Below are positions 24,613 through 38,500 of a stretch of DNA of 64,000 nt, in pieces. Each line of letters opens with the position of its first letter. Position 1 is the stretch's first letter. The position numbers were made by a program, and so were the translations under genes. The DNA lies in NCBI GenBank assembly GCA_947396885.1, contig OX377202.1:22630001-22694000 (forward strand), read 5' to 3'. The notes below the pieces were generated by a model that was not told where the DNA came from, did no database searches, and saw nothing but the letters and a program-made list of their open reading frames with translations. This DNA comes from Heligmosomoides polygyrus polygyrus. Its lineage: Eukaryota > Nematoda > Chromadorea > Rhabditida > Heligmosomidae.

Positions 24613-24626
24613 CTGAAGCACAGAAC
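24613..24626 (-). promoter_or_regulatory. Candidate trans-splice (SL) acceptor of etc-1
   Basis: The sequence TTCTGTGCTTCAG lies directly against the etc-1 ATG at 24612. In a downstream operon gene this would receive SL2. It lies 1.9 kb from the upstream stop codon, longer than typical C. elegans spacing, but the gap has been enlarged by a foldback element and a SINE. Confidence 0.5.
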
Positions 24627-24714
24627 ACAGATGAATTAAATGAAGAGCGCATTATGGCCTCTAGCTCTATTCTGAGTCAGAACTGAAGACTATGATGAAT
24701 GCACAACGTCAAGT

Positions 24715-25545
24715 GTTGAACGCGAAGATAGTTCCCTTGTCAAAAGTGAAAAGCATCCAAATGACGAAATATACTGAACAAACATAGATGTCTCCTGTTT
24801 TCCCTCTCCCTTCCTCTTCGCAGGTGAAACACAGCGGATCTTCAAGATGGAGCCACTCTTCAGATAGCTCTTAGGAAACTCAAGATCCGACGCACAGCTG
24901 AAGGAGAGCTTCATATTAACGTGCGGCCGCTAACACTTCATGCATCTCAAGTCAGAATTAAGGATAAAGGACGGCGTTACTCAATCCCTTTCAGGATTAG
25001 CCACGAATTCTACTTCTACGGGATATCGCGGAGGCGATTTGAATGCGTATTTGGCCTGCAATGACTTGCGGTGGCAAGCCGTTAAACAAGTCAGTGTCTT
25101 ATCCTTCCTAGGCAATTCTGGTACCAATTCACAGACCACGGAGGGATGGAAGACTTGATTGGCCTGGGCGAGAAATACGAACGAAGAGCTTGGTATCGGG
25201 TGCACACGACAGTCGGCATCTACTCAGATCAGATGCGCTACAAGTGTCCAGGCCAGAGTGGTGCATTTCAAAAGAGATTGAGTAACGCCGTCCTTTCTCC
25301 TTTATCCTTAACTCTGGCCTGAGATCCGTGAGATGCTAGCAGCCGCACGTTAATATGAAGCTCTCCGTAAGCTCAGCATCAGATCTGCTGAGATCCCTAA
25401 TAGTCATCCTAAGAGTGGCTCCATCTTGATGATCTGTCACGTTTCACACGTGAAGAGGGAAGTAGAAGGAAAGCAGGGGACGTTATGTTTGTCCAGTATA
25501 TCTTGTCATTTGGAAACTTCACTTTTATGTAGGGAACTATGAGGC
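24715..25545. mobile_element. Foldback element in the eIF2B epsilon - etc-1 gap
   Basis: The left arm (TGACGAAATATACTGAACAA, ATGGAGCCACTCTT, AGCTTCATATTAACGTGCGG) is repeated inverted at the right (CCGCACGTTAATATGAAGCT, AGAGTGGCTCCAT, AGTATATCTTGTCATTTGGA). The arms are about 220 bp and enclose a SINE copy. It accounts for roughly half of the enlarged intergenic space. Confidence 0.75.
24955..25250 (-). mobile_element. tRNA-derived SINE copy
   Basis: A member of a family repeated at 11068-11350, 23955-24240, 29590-29830 and 38939-39455. It shares TAAAGGACGGCGTTACTCAA, GGAGGCGATTTGAATGCG and a GGGATGGAAGACTTGATTGG-like block. Other copies show a head with A- and B-box-like sequence at the far end, so this one reads on the minus strand. 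Confidence 0.65.
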
Positions 25546-26205
25546 CAGAGTTAATATCTAACTCGTTCCTATGCTTCACTCTCTACTCATGCTGCAAAGC
25601 ATCTCCTCATGGTGAACATGACACTGCTACAAAGCGCACGCTAAGGAAAGGAAACTTTTCGGTATACTATGATGCTTAAATGTCCGTGGACTTCTCACTT
25701 GCTCTGTGCTAACCACCATCGCTCTAACGAATAACTTCTACTGGAAAAGAAGAGATCGTGAGGACGATCTGTAACGGGAAGGGCAGACCTACCTCTGGGA
25801 GCATTTAGTGAACACGCTCTTTTCTAATGGATGCGCGAAACTAGAGACCATTAGAAGGTGCGGAATTACGTGTAGATTTAGAAACGTCCTGATCACAAAC
25901 CATCAGTTTAGTCAGCACGCTTGAAACAACTTTCGAACGCGTGAAAATGAGACTATTCAAGCGAAACTAGCATCATGTGAAGGAACTTAAAAGACCAAAG
26001 GACATATAATGTGCTTGAGATATTGACCTATTCGAGTTTCTTCTCTTACTATCCAATGCATCTCTAAAGAGAAACATGGCACCGCTGCAATACCCGGGAG
26101 TTGAATAGTCCCAAGCCTGCACGTAATCTTCACTCTCTGCACTGAATAGAAGAGATACTGCTGATGATGAACATAGTTTGCCAAAAAACAACACCAAATA
26201 ATGGA

Positions 26206-26211
26206 TTTATT
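26206..26211 (-). terminator. Candidate polyadenylation signal of eIF2B epsilon
   Basis: AATAAA on the minus strand, about 300 nt past the eIF2B epsilon stop at 26518, in A/T-rich sequence. The position is plausible but there is no transcript support. Confidence 0.3.
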
Positions 26212-26517
26212 ACTATCCAGCAGTACAACATAAATAATGAACAACAACTTTGCCCTATCCTATCCGAACAGAACAATTGCCAAGGCCTAATCAATGCTTT
26301 GAAACGTGAAAACGTCACCCACAACAAAACAAACTGTACAACATAATGCCGAGCAAGGAATCGAGGTGCAGTTTACAAGCGTAGTCCAAGATTGCACCGG
26401 GTTGAATTCACAATTCTTTTCAACCGTATCGAGAACAAACTGGTATGAACTTGCCTTCATAGATTATACCCTAACAACAGAAACAACAATGAAACCCGCT
26501 AAATTAAGACTCTAGTG

Positions 26518-29500
26518 CTATTCGTCTTCACTTTCGTCCTCAGAGTCTTCTTGTAACCAGTCCACAATCGGTTTCATGATTCGTCTCAGTTCGGAATTCT
26601 GCAAAAAACTGAATTAATTGCTGCTTCTAAATCGTTGTATCAAAAACTGCAATTCTTTTGCTACTTTTTTTACTTTTACTTTTACTTTTTACTTTTTTTT
26701 TACTGAGCACAACTGATAAATGACGGAGCCATTAGCTTTCCCATGCACACCAGAGCAGCCTTGTATCAATTCATCACTCCTAATGTATGCATGTATTTAT
26801 TACGTCGCATAGGACGAACGTTAAAAAAAGACCAACAGTGAACATAGTAGTAGCGATGACATCAACATATTATGTAGTAATTCAAACGAGCCACAAAATA
26901 CAGCACAGGAACGACTACAAGATAGTGCTTCGCCTGAATTCGGCTCATTCTTGCGCACCATTAACCTGTAAGTAGCTTGTCAGCTGCGTAATTCTTGAAA
27001 GCGGAGAGCCGGGTGAAATGGGGAGTATTCCTCATCAGTGCTTTATACGGTCCCCCCGCTCTAGTGGCAAAAAGAACGATGAAATGTCTACTATTGGGCA
27101 GTATTTTCGTCACTAGATACTTGACCATGGACCTCAACCATTAGAGTTCTCGGACTCTTCTATGAGATGGATCTCCGGGCGCTTGTTACAGGGCCCACCT
27201 GCGCTTCACCTGACTCGGGATAGATAGGAGAATGAGTCGCAAACCAAATGCAACAGTGCGCTGCCCAGAGATACAGGTGGGATGGAGGGGACGGTCTCCT
27301 TGCTCCCACTGTGTCGGGTCGACTAGTTCCTTGTGTGCTGGAGCGGCATGTTCATGTACAGTGTGCGTTGACGTGTTCGCGCCTGCGCGAATTGTAACTG
27401 TGTGTCCCGGGCAAAAACTTCCACTTGGTAGACTGGGAGTACTGTAAGGCGATTCGAAGCCGCCTCAAAAGTCTCGCCCCGTCTCTTCGGGCAGTCTGGC
27501 TGCAATTTCGCCTGCACGACAGTGTATGACTACGCGTATTGTGCTTCAGTCAAAAAACAGCATCGCTAAGGGGCCTCATTCCCCTGATCCTGAAAGAGCC
27601 TCCATTTCTGCTGCGATAGGAAGTATGAGTACTGCGGACAAGCTGTTAGAATCTCAGTACCTAACCAGGACGCGTAAACTGAAAAGGACTGAGATGACGA
27701 TCTGTACTTACAGCGTCCGCACTCTTGAATCAAACTGACCGAGACGAGAAGACAAGATCCCTACACACCACCTACGACTCCGGAGAAGAACTGTTCCTCG
27801 AAACATGCGACAGCAGGGAAGTAGACGGCGTTGGTGTGTTCATCGACACGCACTTGGCCATGAACATCAATTCGTACGAGTCGCTGACAAGCCGAATCGG
27901 ACGTCTGCGACTGAAGCGATGTGACTCCGTGCCAGCCTTGACTGTGTTCGTCGCGTATGCCCCAACATCCGACTACGACGACGAAGTCGTCGAGGCCTTC
28001 TACGTGGAGCTGGAGAAGTTCTATAAGGAAGATCACACCTTCTACAAGGTGATCGTCGGTGACTTCAACGCCAAGATCGGACCGCGAAGGAACTTCGCGC
28101 CACACCCGACGGTATGGGGTGGGCACGAACGGGGAGGACAAGGTCACCCAAACGAACATTTCCGGCTTCTAAAACATCGGTCCCAGCCACTTGAGGCTCA
28201 AAGTAAACTGAATCAGCTTCAAAAAAAGCCGCTAAAGGTGGGAAGACCATCATTCGAGAACGTCATCTCGAAAAACTCACTTGAAAGCACATGACAGACC
28301 AAAAATTCAATTTTCACTGGAATCAAACACCAATAATGACCGTTGAGTTATTGAAAAAAGAGAATGAAAACAATTAAAAACGGGAAAGAGCTTACGTCGT
28401 CAATTGACTCCACCCACTCCAGAATAGCATCTTCTTGCAGTACATCCATCTCGTTATACAGGAAGTGAACCAGTCTCGTCACCATCGGCCCAAATTCTGC
28501 AGGAATCTGTTTGTAGCGATCCTGAACAGATCTAGTTCAATAGCACCATTCGAGCAGAGGATTGAGGCGCGCACTAATGCTATGAATAGGCACTCAATTT
28601 CTAAGTTTTTATAGCTGGTGTTGACATACTCCTTCAACTAGAGTTATGGCCTCTTGTAATATAACTTACTTTTGCTTCTTTACGAAACTTTTTTTGTTGA
28701 CTGCTGTATAAATTAGACACTGACTGACAAGCAATCCCTAGAGGAAACAATGGATAAAATTACGCACCTCCACCGCTAGCAGTAAATTAATTTGGCTTTT
28801 CTTCGGCTTGTAATAGTTCGCAAAGAGCAGCTTCCATTGACTACACAGCTAAAACGACATCAATCTTGAAATCGGTATGACGGCGAAGTGCCATACAGTG
28901 GAAAGCGTCGAACGTACCCCTTTTAACCCAGTCCATGTCTCGTTTCCTGGTAGTCCTAAGAACGCCGAGAACACGTACTTTGCCACATCATCCATAGATA
29001 TGTTGTAGGCAAGCTTCGACGAGTTAATTTCGAGAATTAGATTGTGCATCTGAAAGTAATCTTATTATAGGGATCAAACGGTAAGGAACGGCGAGAACCA
29101 TCCCCCCTTAGGATGCGCTATGCATTCCAGTTCTACGGGATGTCGTGGAGGCAAAGTCTCAAATGCAAAATTTCAGGCGGGGCATGGCGCAATCTTGACT
29201 TTTTGCGCGCCACTGAAATCTCATTACCCTGTGCTTTCATATGAGTCTCAAACATCTTCAAAAGCTTATTTTGCAGCAATGTTAGAACCTTTCAAGTAGT
29301 ACCTGCAATTTTTTTTAGGATGCCCCGCATTTTCCGCAAGCCGTAGAGTGTTTTTAGGTTTAAAACCTCAAAGGAAGCACAAATCAATCGTTACCGCCAC
29401 TTTATGGAGAAAATATATCAAGTATTCAAACGAAAAACAATCGATTTAAAATTCAAGAATTCAAACGAGTGCATGGCGCTATCCATATTAGAATATTTCT

Positions 29501-32500
29501 ACTTTCTCAAGCTTTCATATGAGCCCTTAACTTCTTCAATACCTCAGCTCTGAGCAAAATTATCACATTTCAAACAATGTGTACATTTTTTGAAACACCT
29601 TGCACTTCTACGGGATGTCGTGGAAGCAATCTCAATGTGTACTTGGCTTCTACAATCATCTACGACGGACAGCAGATCTAAAAGTCAGCATTTTATCTTC
29701 CTTAGAAGACGACTGCAGTACCGATTCACAACCTCGAAGGGATCGAAGATTCAGTTGGCCTGGGTGGGAAATATAAACCATGAACCTGGAATCGGTGTAC
29801 TTCACAGATAAATCCACCCCATAGCGATGGTGAGCTTGGCTGGCCTGGTGTAACCCAAATCAGGGACATCGACTCGAGAGGAACGCGACAGTCAACGCCT
29901 TGTCCGACTGCGCCACCACGCCTCCTCTCTTAATAAATACCACAGCGATGTCTCTATGACCCCATTGTTATTTGATCATGTAGGGTGGGCACGCACACAG
30001 AGCTTCTCGCGAAGTCAACACACGAAGAGACTACACGAAGCAGAGAGAATGGAGCAACCCTGCCAGTACTAAGGGTGTGCGTAATTACGATTTACGATTT
30101 TATGATTTACGGCGATTTTTGGCATTTTTCTCGATTTACGACGTTTTGGGCATAAATCGTAAGTTTTCGTAAATGCTATCGATCGACGAGCAAATGACCT
30201 TCAAATGACGTGACATAGCCCGGATAAGAATGATGCGCCCACTCTACTTCCTCTAACAGCCATTTCTACTTCGTTTTAGCCTAGTTTTTCTAAAGTTCTG
30301 ATGTGGCACCACGATGGGTGACACCGCTTCATTCGCCCTCTTTTCGAGCTCAACTAAACTTTTCTGAAACGTTTGACAAGACATCTTTGCAACACGCGGC
30401 CGAGCATTGTCGTGAAGAAAGTCAACATTCTTCCTTCAGGTTGAATCCGTGGTCTCACTCAAATTTTGCAGGTGGATAGCGTAGATGTTAGTAGTCACTG
30501 TGGTGCCGGCTCCAAGGAGCTCGTGGTAGAGCATTCCTTGGGAATCTCACCAACAGGTAGAGCATTACCTTCTTCTGGTGGAGGTCGGACTAGTGCCCTC
30601 AAGGAGCTATCACTGCTTCAGTAAATGGTTCCTTGATGGCCTTCTGAGTACGACTGACGTAAAAGACGCTGAACTCATCTCCCGTGACCACGTTGGTACA
30701 TGTCGCGAAGATGAGCAGCAATGGTAGGTGGGAGCGCGCCAGCCAATAGTAACCAAGCAGAACACAGACTGAGCACATGTCATCCGATCAGAGTACCTAC
30801 TGTACGCGCCCTCTCTGAATGCCACGTCCATTCAATTCACTCTGATTGGATGGAGCGTTCCCATCTCCCAATGCTGTCTGTCATCGCGACATATACCACC
30901 ACGTTCCCCAGAAAGCTCTTAATACGAAAGCGGAGAAGGAGAGACTGAGTCGCGATGACCGGCCTGAGGCGCGGATATCGTGAGCCATCCAAGTCGAGAT
31001 AGCTTTTATTATATTCTAGAATATTCTGGAATGCATAACATTATGTTCTAAAATGTTAGTGTTATAAGCCCGTGACACTGAGCCAAACCGTAACAGATTT
31101 TGTTAGATTTCGAAAAATGTTTGAAATTTTTGTTGCGAGACTTTTCCGGCAGCCTTACAGAAAATCTAAGACCTTTTGGTGCATCATAGGATAGAGTTGC
31201 GCCATGCGTAGGTCAGAACGCGATGTTTGTTGAATTGCGGCGAATCTACTGGTTTCTACGACGTTGAGAAGAAGATTGCCCAGGATGGGCTGAAAACACC
31301 ACAACAAACAAATAATTGGATCATCTTGTATTAACATTACCAGAAAAGCCTTTAAAAATTCAGATGAACTGTACTATAAGTCACCTAGCTCTTACGATTT
31401 ACGACGGTTTTTTCGTAATTTCACGTTTCATTTACGCACACCCCTGATCAGGACCTTATTTTCTACCCTTATGCACCACTTCATCGTCTAACCTTGCGCA
31501 ATCGTTTGAAAAACAGGAAGGACAGTGTAACAGCCATCCTCTTGAAGTGCGCCTATTTGCAGTATCCAGAGATACATTAGAATTCCAAGTTCGAAAATCG
31601 GAGATGCATGGGCCAAATCGTTGAAAATTCGGTAGGCCGGCCAGGTACTGCGCTTCGCAGACCTCGCTGGGCGAGAGCCACCACCGACTGAATTCCGCGG
31701 AATGTCAAGAAAACACCAGGACGCCCACTGGCCGGACATCTTCGTGAAAGCCCTGAACGACCGATATGATGCTCTCAGTGTCCCCTTAGCGATGGGGAGC
31801 CACTGGAGCATTCCGGCACGCGACAGGGGCGAATGGAGACGCTGATGGCGCCCGCTCGAGCAACGCGATTATCAACGGGACAACAGGTGATAAAGGTGAT
31901 ACAAAGATATATGTCCAGCCCAGAGTTCACTACAGTAACTTCCTGTACCAACCGCTGTAGCAAAAACAGACATTTTATGAACAGGGAAATTTGCTAATTA
32001 GGTCGCGAACTGAACCTATACTAAAGTTGTTGGCTACACGCAAGCGACTTCTGTTCTCGACTGGACTCTGAAGAGCTCCTTGACATCTTGCTATAAAGCA
32101 GAGGGCTAAAAATGTAAAAAAAGAACAACCTGCTGATTGCTGAACGTGAAGCCCTGTATCCTTTCCATGCTCTCCACGACCTCCTCGTAGAACTGCGACG
32201 TAGCGTCCATCTCAAGCGGTTCGCCACCTTCACTAACTGTTGCCTGGTCGCTCTCCTGTAAATTCGCCGATCTAACTGGCGAATAAAACGCAGGCGACAT
32301 CTGTGCATGAAACACTTCAGACACCTACATTCTCTTCACCAAAACTTCCGTTCCCAGAATCTGCTGCTTCGTTGACGGCCCAGAATGATCCGCCTTTTGT
32401 TAAAGTCCAGACGAACACACCTTAATATGCAGGTGAAGTCCAACACTCATACACAGTTCAAATCAACCAGCGCCAACCTCCGGCAAAAGGAAAACACTTC

Positions 32501-35500
32501 GAGGTAGTAGATTGGGAAGATGATCGGAAGCCGGATGGATGTTTTGTGCCTTATGTTCGGGCTAACACTACATCGATTCCGTACTCGGAAAAGTGGAGAC
32601 AATCTAGACCTTTCCAGAAAAACGCACACATGTTCTCTTAACGCTCTTTGGTACAACTCAAAAGGCATTCCATAATACCATAACAAAAATCCTACGACCG
32701 TCCATCATCTTCAGCTGGTCTAGCCAGAATTGAAACTTCACTCGTCGGGCGGCGGTTATGAAGGCTAAGAAAACAGATCGGCCGAATTGGTGCTGGTTAT
32801 CTTCACAGTGCTGCGCTGCCCGACGACCGAAATACAAATCCCGTCTAAGTACCTGGTGACTTTTCTTTGAGGAAAACCAGACCAATCCTGGTCGGAGGGA
32901 CATACGGCGCCTTTACACGCAATTCCCTTCCTTGAAGTTGTCCAAGAGTTTCACCTGCTGCCTCGTGATATTGAAGGCTTTCGGGCAAATCCAAGTGAAG
33001 TGGCGATGTGGCGTGATAGTGCTGAGACAGCTGTCACAGCAGGGTTGCCCCTCTCGACTAGGATAGATCCGAAAAATCTTTGACAGCTGCCACGAAAATA
33101 GGACAGCAAGAAGAGCGAAAAGGTAGAGCGGTGAAAGAGCTTCGCAAGCCCTCGCAGCAGCTACAGTTTCCTTTGCTGTTTCCCTTACTGAAGGCAAAGA
33201 GTTTTCGCTTAACTATATCTTTCGCCACCCGTATTGACCAAAGCGGGTGCCAATAGTGAGCTGTCACTAATGTCGCTGTAGGTGCAAGACGCCCTCGCAC
33301 CAACTCAAATTTTCTTGCCCTTAAACCAAACCTATGCATCAGTGAGCGAACGCTTAAGTCGTAGAATAATTCTGATTTGGTGCACTAGGTTAGGATCCGC
33401 TTTCGGCTACTCACACTAGATGTCTGTTAAGGTCATTTATGCGAAACCACTCATTCCACTCAATCACCCAATCATTGTGCTCTGCTATTCAAAATAATAC
33501 AAAGGCAGAATTGGTGTGCTACAGTGGTGTAGAGAAATGTTGTCATGCACTCCGAGCACTCCGTTATGTACAAAATTTTCCCTGACAAACAACTTCACCA
33601 AGTCGAAAAGCGACTGAAACAAATATAAGGAGAATACTTGGATACAATGAAACTCCGGGCAGACCTATTACAGGTTGCAGTCTTCTAGATATTAAAGAAA
33701 AGGAGGAATTCGAGCACCCCGGCCTCGACACTATCTTCCAATCTAATACTCATAAGGAGCCCATAAAAATAATGAGCTTATCGGTACGATTAACCGTACC
33801 GAATAGCTCCACCCACCTTTCACCGGCTCACATTTGATCACCTCTTCATAGTCTTCATGTGGAGCACTTGAACAAACAGCAGCAATAGGTGCAACCTCGA
33901 GATCGGCAGGGTAGGCGACCTGGAAACATCTCGAGCTTGTGAAACGCCGAATGACAACGATGACGCTTAACACCAACCTCCGCTGATATCACGGACTGCT
34001 TCTGCAAATGTACACCATCAGGTATCCGCGTTCCACTGCCCAGCACAGCTTCTTCGATGTGGCAGTCGGCTCCGATCACGCAATTCTCGCCGACAATGCA
34101 GTTGAAAATGCGAGCATTCTTACCTGCAAGATTTTCAAAGTCACTTCACAAAATATTGAAGGATTCCGTAGAGTTTACAACATTTTTAAGGCTCTTTACA
34201 CTAAAGATCTTAATATTCTGCCCAAAGCTTATAAACTCTATATTCGTCCTATTCTTGAGACCAGTACTACTGTCTTCAGTCCCTACAAGAAGAAGGACAT
34301 TCTGGCGTTAGAAAGGGTGCAAAATTCTTTTACGCGTAAATTGTTTCGTCGATGTTACACGCTCGCTTATTCTGAAATTCCAAAATTTGGTGTTAGAAAT
34401 GAATCGGTGGGTCTGCCCTCGCTGGAATGGAGACGGAAAAGGTTTGACCTCTTAATGGTGTTTAAGATGTTTAAGGGCTTATCTAATCTACCTATTTCTC
34501 AGTTCTTTAACCAAGCCCCATCCCTTACCAGAGGAGCAGATATAAAGCTTACTACTGCTAATGCTAAATCTTTGGAAAGGTCAAAGTTTTTCAGACTCAG
34601 AACTCACTCTAATTTCAATCGTGTTATCCGCTCTGCCGCTTGGTCTCTTAGTTATGCCACCTTCAAGGAGCATGTCGCCAAGTTTATTGCTTAGTCTTTA
34701 GTTCTGTGTTATTTACCCTACATTACTTGCGTTCATTTCTTTGTGTGTTGTTAGCAGAATTATCGTTGGTCTCGTTTTAATTTCTTTCTGAATGCTTTTT
34801 TATGTATTTCGCTGTGTCATTTGACGCCCACAATAAATAAATAAAGAGAAAATCTCGAAGGTACCGACCAATCATCGCTCCTCTTCCGATCGACGAGCAA
34901 CTGATCGTCGCTGTAGCGTCAATGTCACATCCTTGACCAATCGTTGAATTATGGGCTTGCTTTGGAGCTCTGAAAGAACGAGCCAAGATGTTCGATGAAG
35001 GCAATGCATAGAGAGGCCGAATACTGTATGAATATTTACCGTAGTGCTATAGCACTATAAAAGATTATTTGCTTCACCCAAGCTCAGTCAAATGAGAACA
35101 CGAAGAGAACTCTCGCAGTTTTTGGGCGGCACAAAAAAGTTCTTTGATCAAGGAGGCACTCAAAACGCCAGGGAAAATACTTCAGAACTCTAATAAAATT
35201 TGCTGCCTCCTGAACTAAGCATTCCTCCTAAGACTTTGAGAAAAACGGCGGTTGGAGATCTTTCCAAAATTTTATCTACCGGTACACTCTACTGGAATAG
35301 CATTAAAAAGTCGCCTGTTGTGTACCTCAGCAATGGTACCTCGCCAAATATGCGAAATAGACCGGTGAAAATGACCGAACATAGAAAATCGCAGTTGCGC
35401 AGTTGTAAATAAAAGAAAGAAAAGTTGAGGCGGTATGTCAGGTCCTCTGTCTAAAGGATTATCAAAAGGGACCCTAGCTTTATAATACAAACACCATCAT

Positions 35501-38500
35501 AAACTCCAATCGCTGTGTAGAATCTCTGTTCTACTCAACAGCTGAGCATCGTATAAGCACCTTAAAGCATTGGGGTCCTACAAAAATGTTTAGAACAATG
35601 CATATGAACCTCGACATCCCAAACATATCACCTCCACACTGATCCACGAATTGAGCAGGATGAGCATACAAAAGTGAATTTTTGATTCATAATAATAAAA
35701 GTGAGGCCCTTCACAATTGCCCTAATTTCGGCTAAAAATTGCAAAGAAGCATACCCTCGAAGCGGTGCTAATCGACCCGAGTCTTGCTCGCCGACGGCAA
35801 CGTAGACATTCCCCGGCAGGGCACTATATCGCCATCCTTGGTCGAAAACCTTAATGAAGCTGTTGAAATGTGAAATCTTGAAACCTTCTAAAAAATTAGA
35901 CTCACCATTCTATCCAGGACTAGGGGATGAAACCATCGTTCCATAAGAAGATTACTAATCAGCAACAAGGAGTCATAATCGCTGAAAACGCATTAGCTAC
36001 CCTTCATCAACGGTCCTAAAGGACGTCTTTAGTCAAATTTAGAAGATGCCGAAGAAAATAACTAACTGAATCAAAATCATAAAGCACACATTTCTTTCCC
36101 AAATACAACAGTTACCAAGGAGGTTGTTGGAAGCTTTGTTCCTACACAACAGTCCCAACGTTTTTTGTTGCATAGGCGTGGGCAGCGCAGTCGGTGGAGG
36201 TGTCGCGTGCACCCGAATCGATCAAAGGTTCAGGTTCCAGTTAGCCCAGGCACCCCTTCCATTCCTCATGCGTCGGTGAACTGGTACCAATCCTCCGGGA
36301 AGAATTCAACACTAACATGTTCGTTGGCTACCCACCGGAAATCAGGTGGCCAAGTAGTTCTGAATACTACTATCAAATGATCACCTAGAAATTGCGTTAC
36401 TTTCCCACAAAAAGGCTGTTCAGCGCTGAGCTCTATTATTTTTCTGCCTACCCTTTCCATAGATAGCCTCCAGGAACTATCTCAAACTTTCTGCGCTAGA
36501 TATCAATACAGATCGTCCACTGTGATGGTTAAGTATTTTTTAGTGGGATATATTCTTAATGGACGCACGGCAGCGGAGAGGCCTCAGCTAACGACATGCA
36601 TCTCTAATCGAGGTTCTTGATTCGGGTTACTGTATAGACCATGTTGCTTCCACGATATTCCGTAGAGGAAAAACGCACGGCGAGTCCCAAACAGGGATTT
36701 ATTAATGCCGTTCTTTATCCTTTGTCTTCATTAGTCAATTCCAGTAACTAAAGTTGTCAACCCATATTCTCAAGAACGGCCTACATATGTAAGTGTGTCT
36801 GCAATTATGTTATAGACCCCACCCCAACGACTACCATCTATTGGAACCAATCTGCAAGGAAAAGCATTTGAAAAATTAACGAAATAATATAGTCTTTAAC
36901 ATTTAGGTCTAAGAAAGTGTCCTGCTACTACTATACGACGTCAAGGAGGCGATGTCAATGTAAACATTAAGCATATGAGCTATTCCGGAGCCACTTAAAA
37001 GCGTAGTGTTCTGAACATTACAGTCCTCACATAATTAACCCACGCAAGAGAATGGAGGGTAAGAGAACGCTGAACACGGACAGGAACAAGAAGAGATACA
37101 CAGACGTTACCAAACATAAGGTGATCCTCTTACTGTCCTACAGTAGGATAAAAGGGCTTCGAGACCAAAATCGCTTCCAAAGAACTCACGTAACACAAAG
37201 AGCAGCTTCGGAGGAGGGCAGCACCTCCACGTGAATGTTCTGATGCAGAATCTCCTCGTTCACAAGTATTTCCCTGATGACATCGTCGCGATGTTGAAAG
37301 TCGAAGTTGTCGCTGAACTGTGCCGATATATTCAGTGAGCATATCGCTATTCCGCTGTCGACAACGTCCCTTCGTATAACGGCATCCGCAAGGAATTGTG
37401 GCTGAAGAAAGTCGTTGCATATGACGGTGAGGGAGAAACCAGACGTGAGTCAGAATCTAACCTTGTCTATATCCAGTTGTGTCGGATCCTCTTGTCTGTG
37501 GTAAATCGTCAACCTTTTCGACTGCTTCTCGACGCCGATAACGGCGTTTCTCGGAGTGTTCAGATCGGAATAGATCAACGTCATTACGTTATCCTTGTTC
37601 GCACGACGTTCGCTGTAACGAAACTACCGATGGAAGTATGTTGACGATATGATCTCCAGCACAAGAATGTGGTAATTTCGAGTTTACAACAAGCGTTATA
37701 GGATTATATCAGCAGGGATCCATTGTGATTCAATTTATTGCAATGTCAAGCGAGCCTTCCCCACATACGGATCGCGGGACCTGATTGACAAAGACTTATC
37801 CATCGGCTGGCCATTGAAATCCACTGAACGGTCTTAACAGACACAGTGCACCACCACCACATTATGTAGAAATACTACAACATGATGACGCATGTTATGT
37901 GCGGTCAAACAGCGTACGCGCAGCATCGCTGCCCGGAAACCAGAAGGGCAGGTTGGAGTCCCGCCTAGGGCAAGAGTTTTGAAAACAACAAAACACGCTG
38001 TAACAGCATAACGTGATCGCGCCGATTCTAGACAATTTGTTATTACTGTTCCACATGTTCAAAAAAAGTGAGGCGACTTCCTTTCTTATCATTTTCCTGC
38101 AGCTCGCGCGGAGCTCGCATCTGCACATCCTCATTTTTACTTTCTGAACAAGGAACTTCGTTTTACAAATCACCCTAAAGATAATGTCTAATCGTAAGCA
38201 TAAAAACAAAGTGGACTAGGTTCACAGCCCCATTGATTTAAATGTTCATTGGATAGTTAACAGTACATTCTCGCCGTGTGTAAGACATTCATGCCTCTGT
38301 GCATACTAACAGGTAAATAACTCTCGCGGCCACCCTGAGTCGATTTTGGGACCCGCTCAGGCCAACCAGCTTTTCATTTCTCTGTGGTCGGTGAACTGCT
38401 ACTATACTTGTCTGGGATGAATAAGACAGTGACTTATTTATCGCCCGGCAAGCACGTTATGGGCTAAATGTATTACATATCCAAGCTTTTTCCACGTCTA

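Noticed and set aside
31155..31337. Minus-strand frame ([17 protein letters not shown]) considered as an extra eIF2B epsilon exon
   Set aside because: Exons 32130-32255 and 28918-29049 join in phase 0 with continuous homology, leaving no room. The frame lies inside a TIR-bounded transposon remnant.
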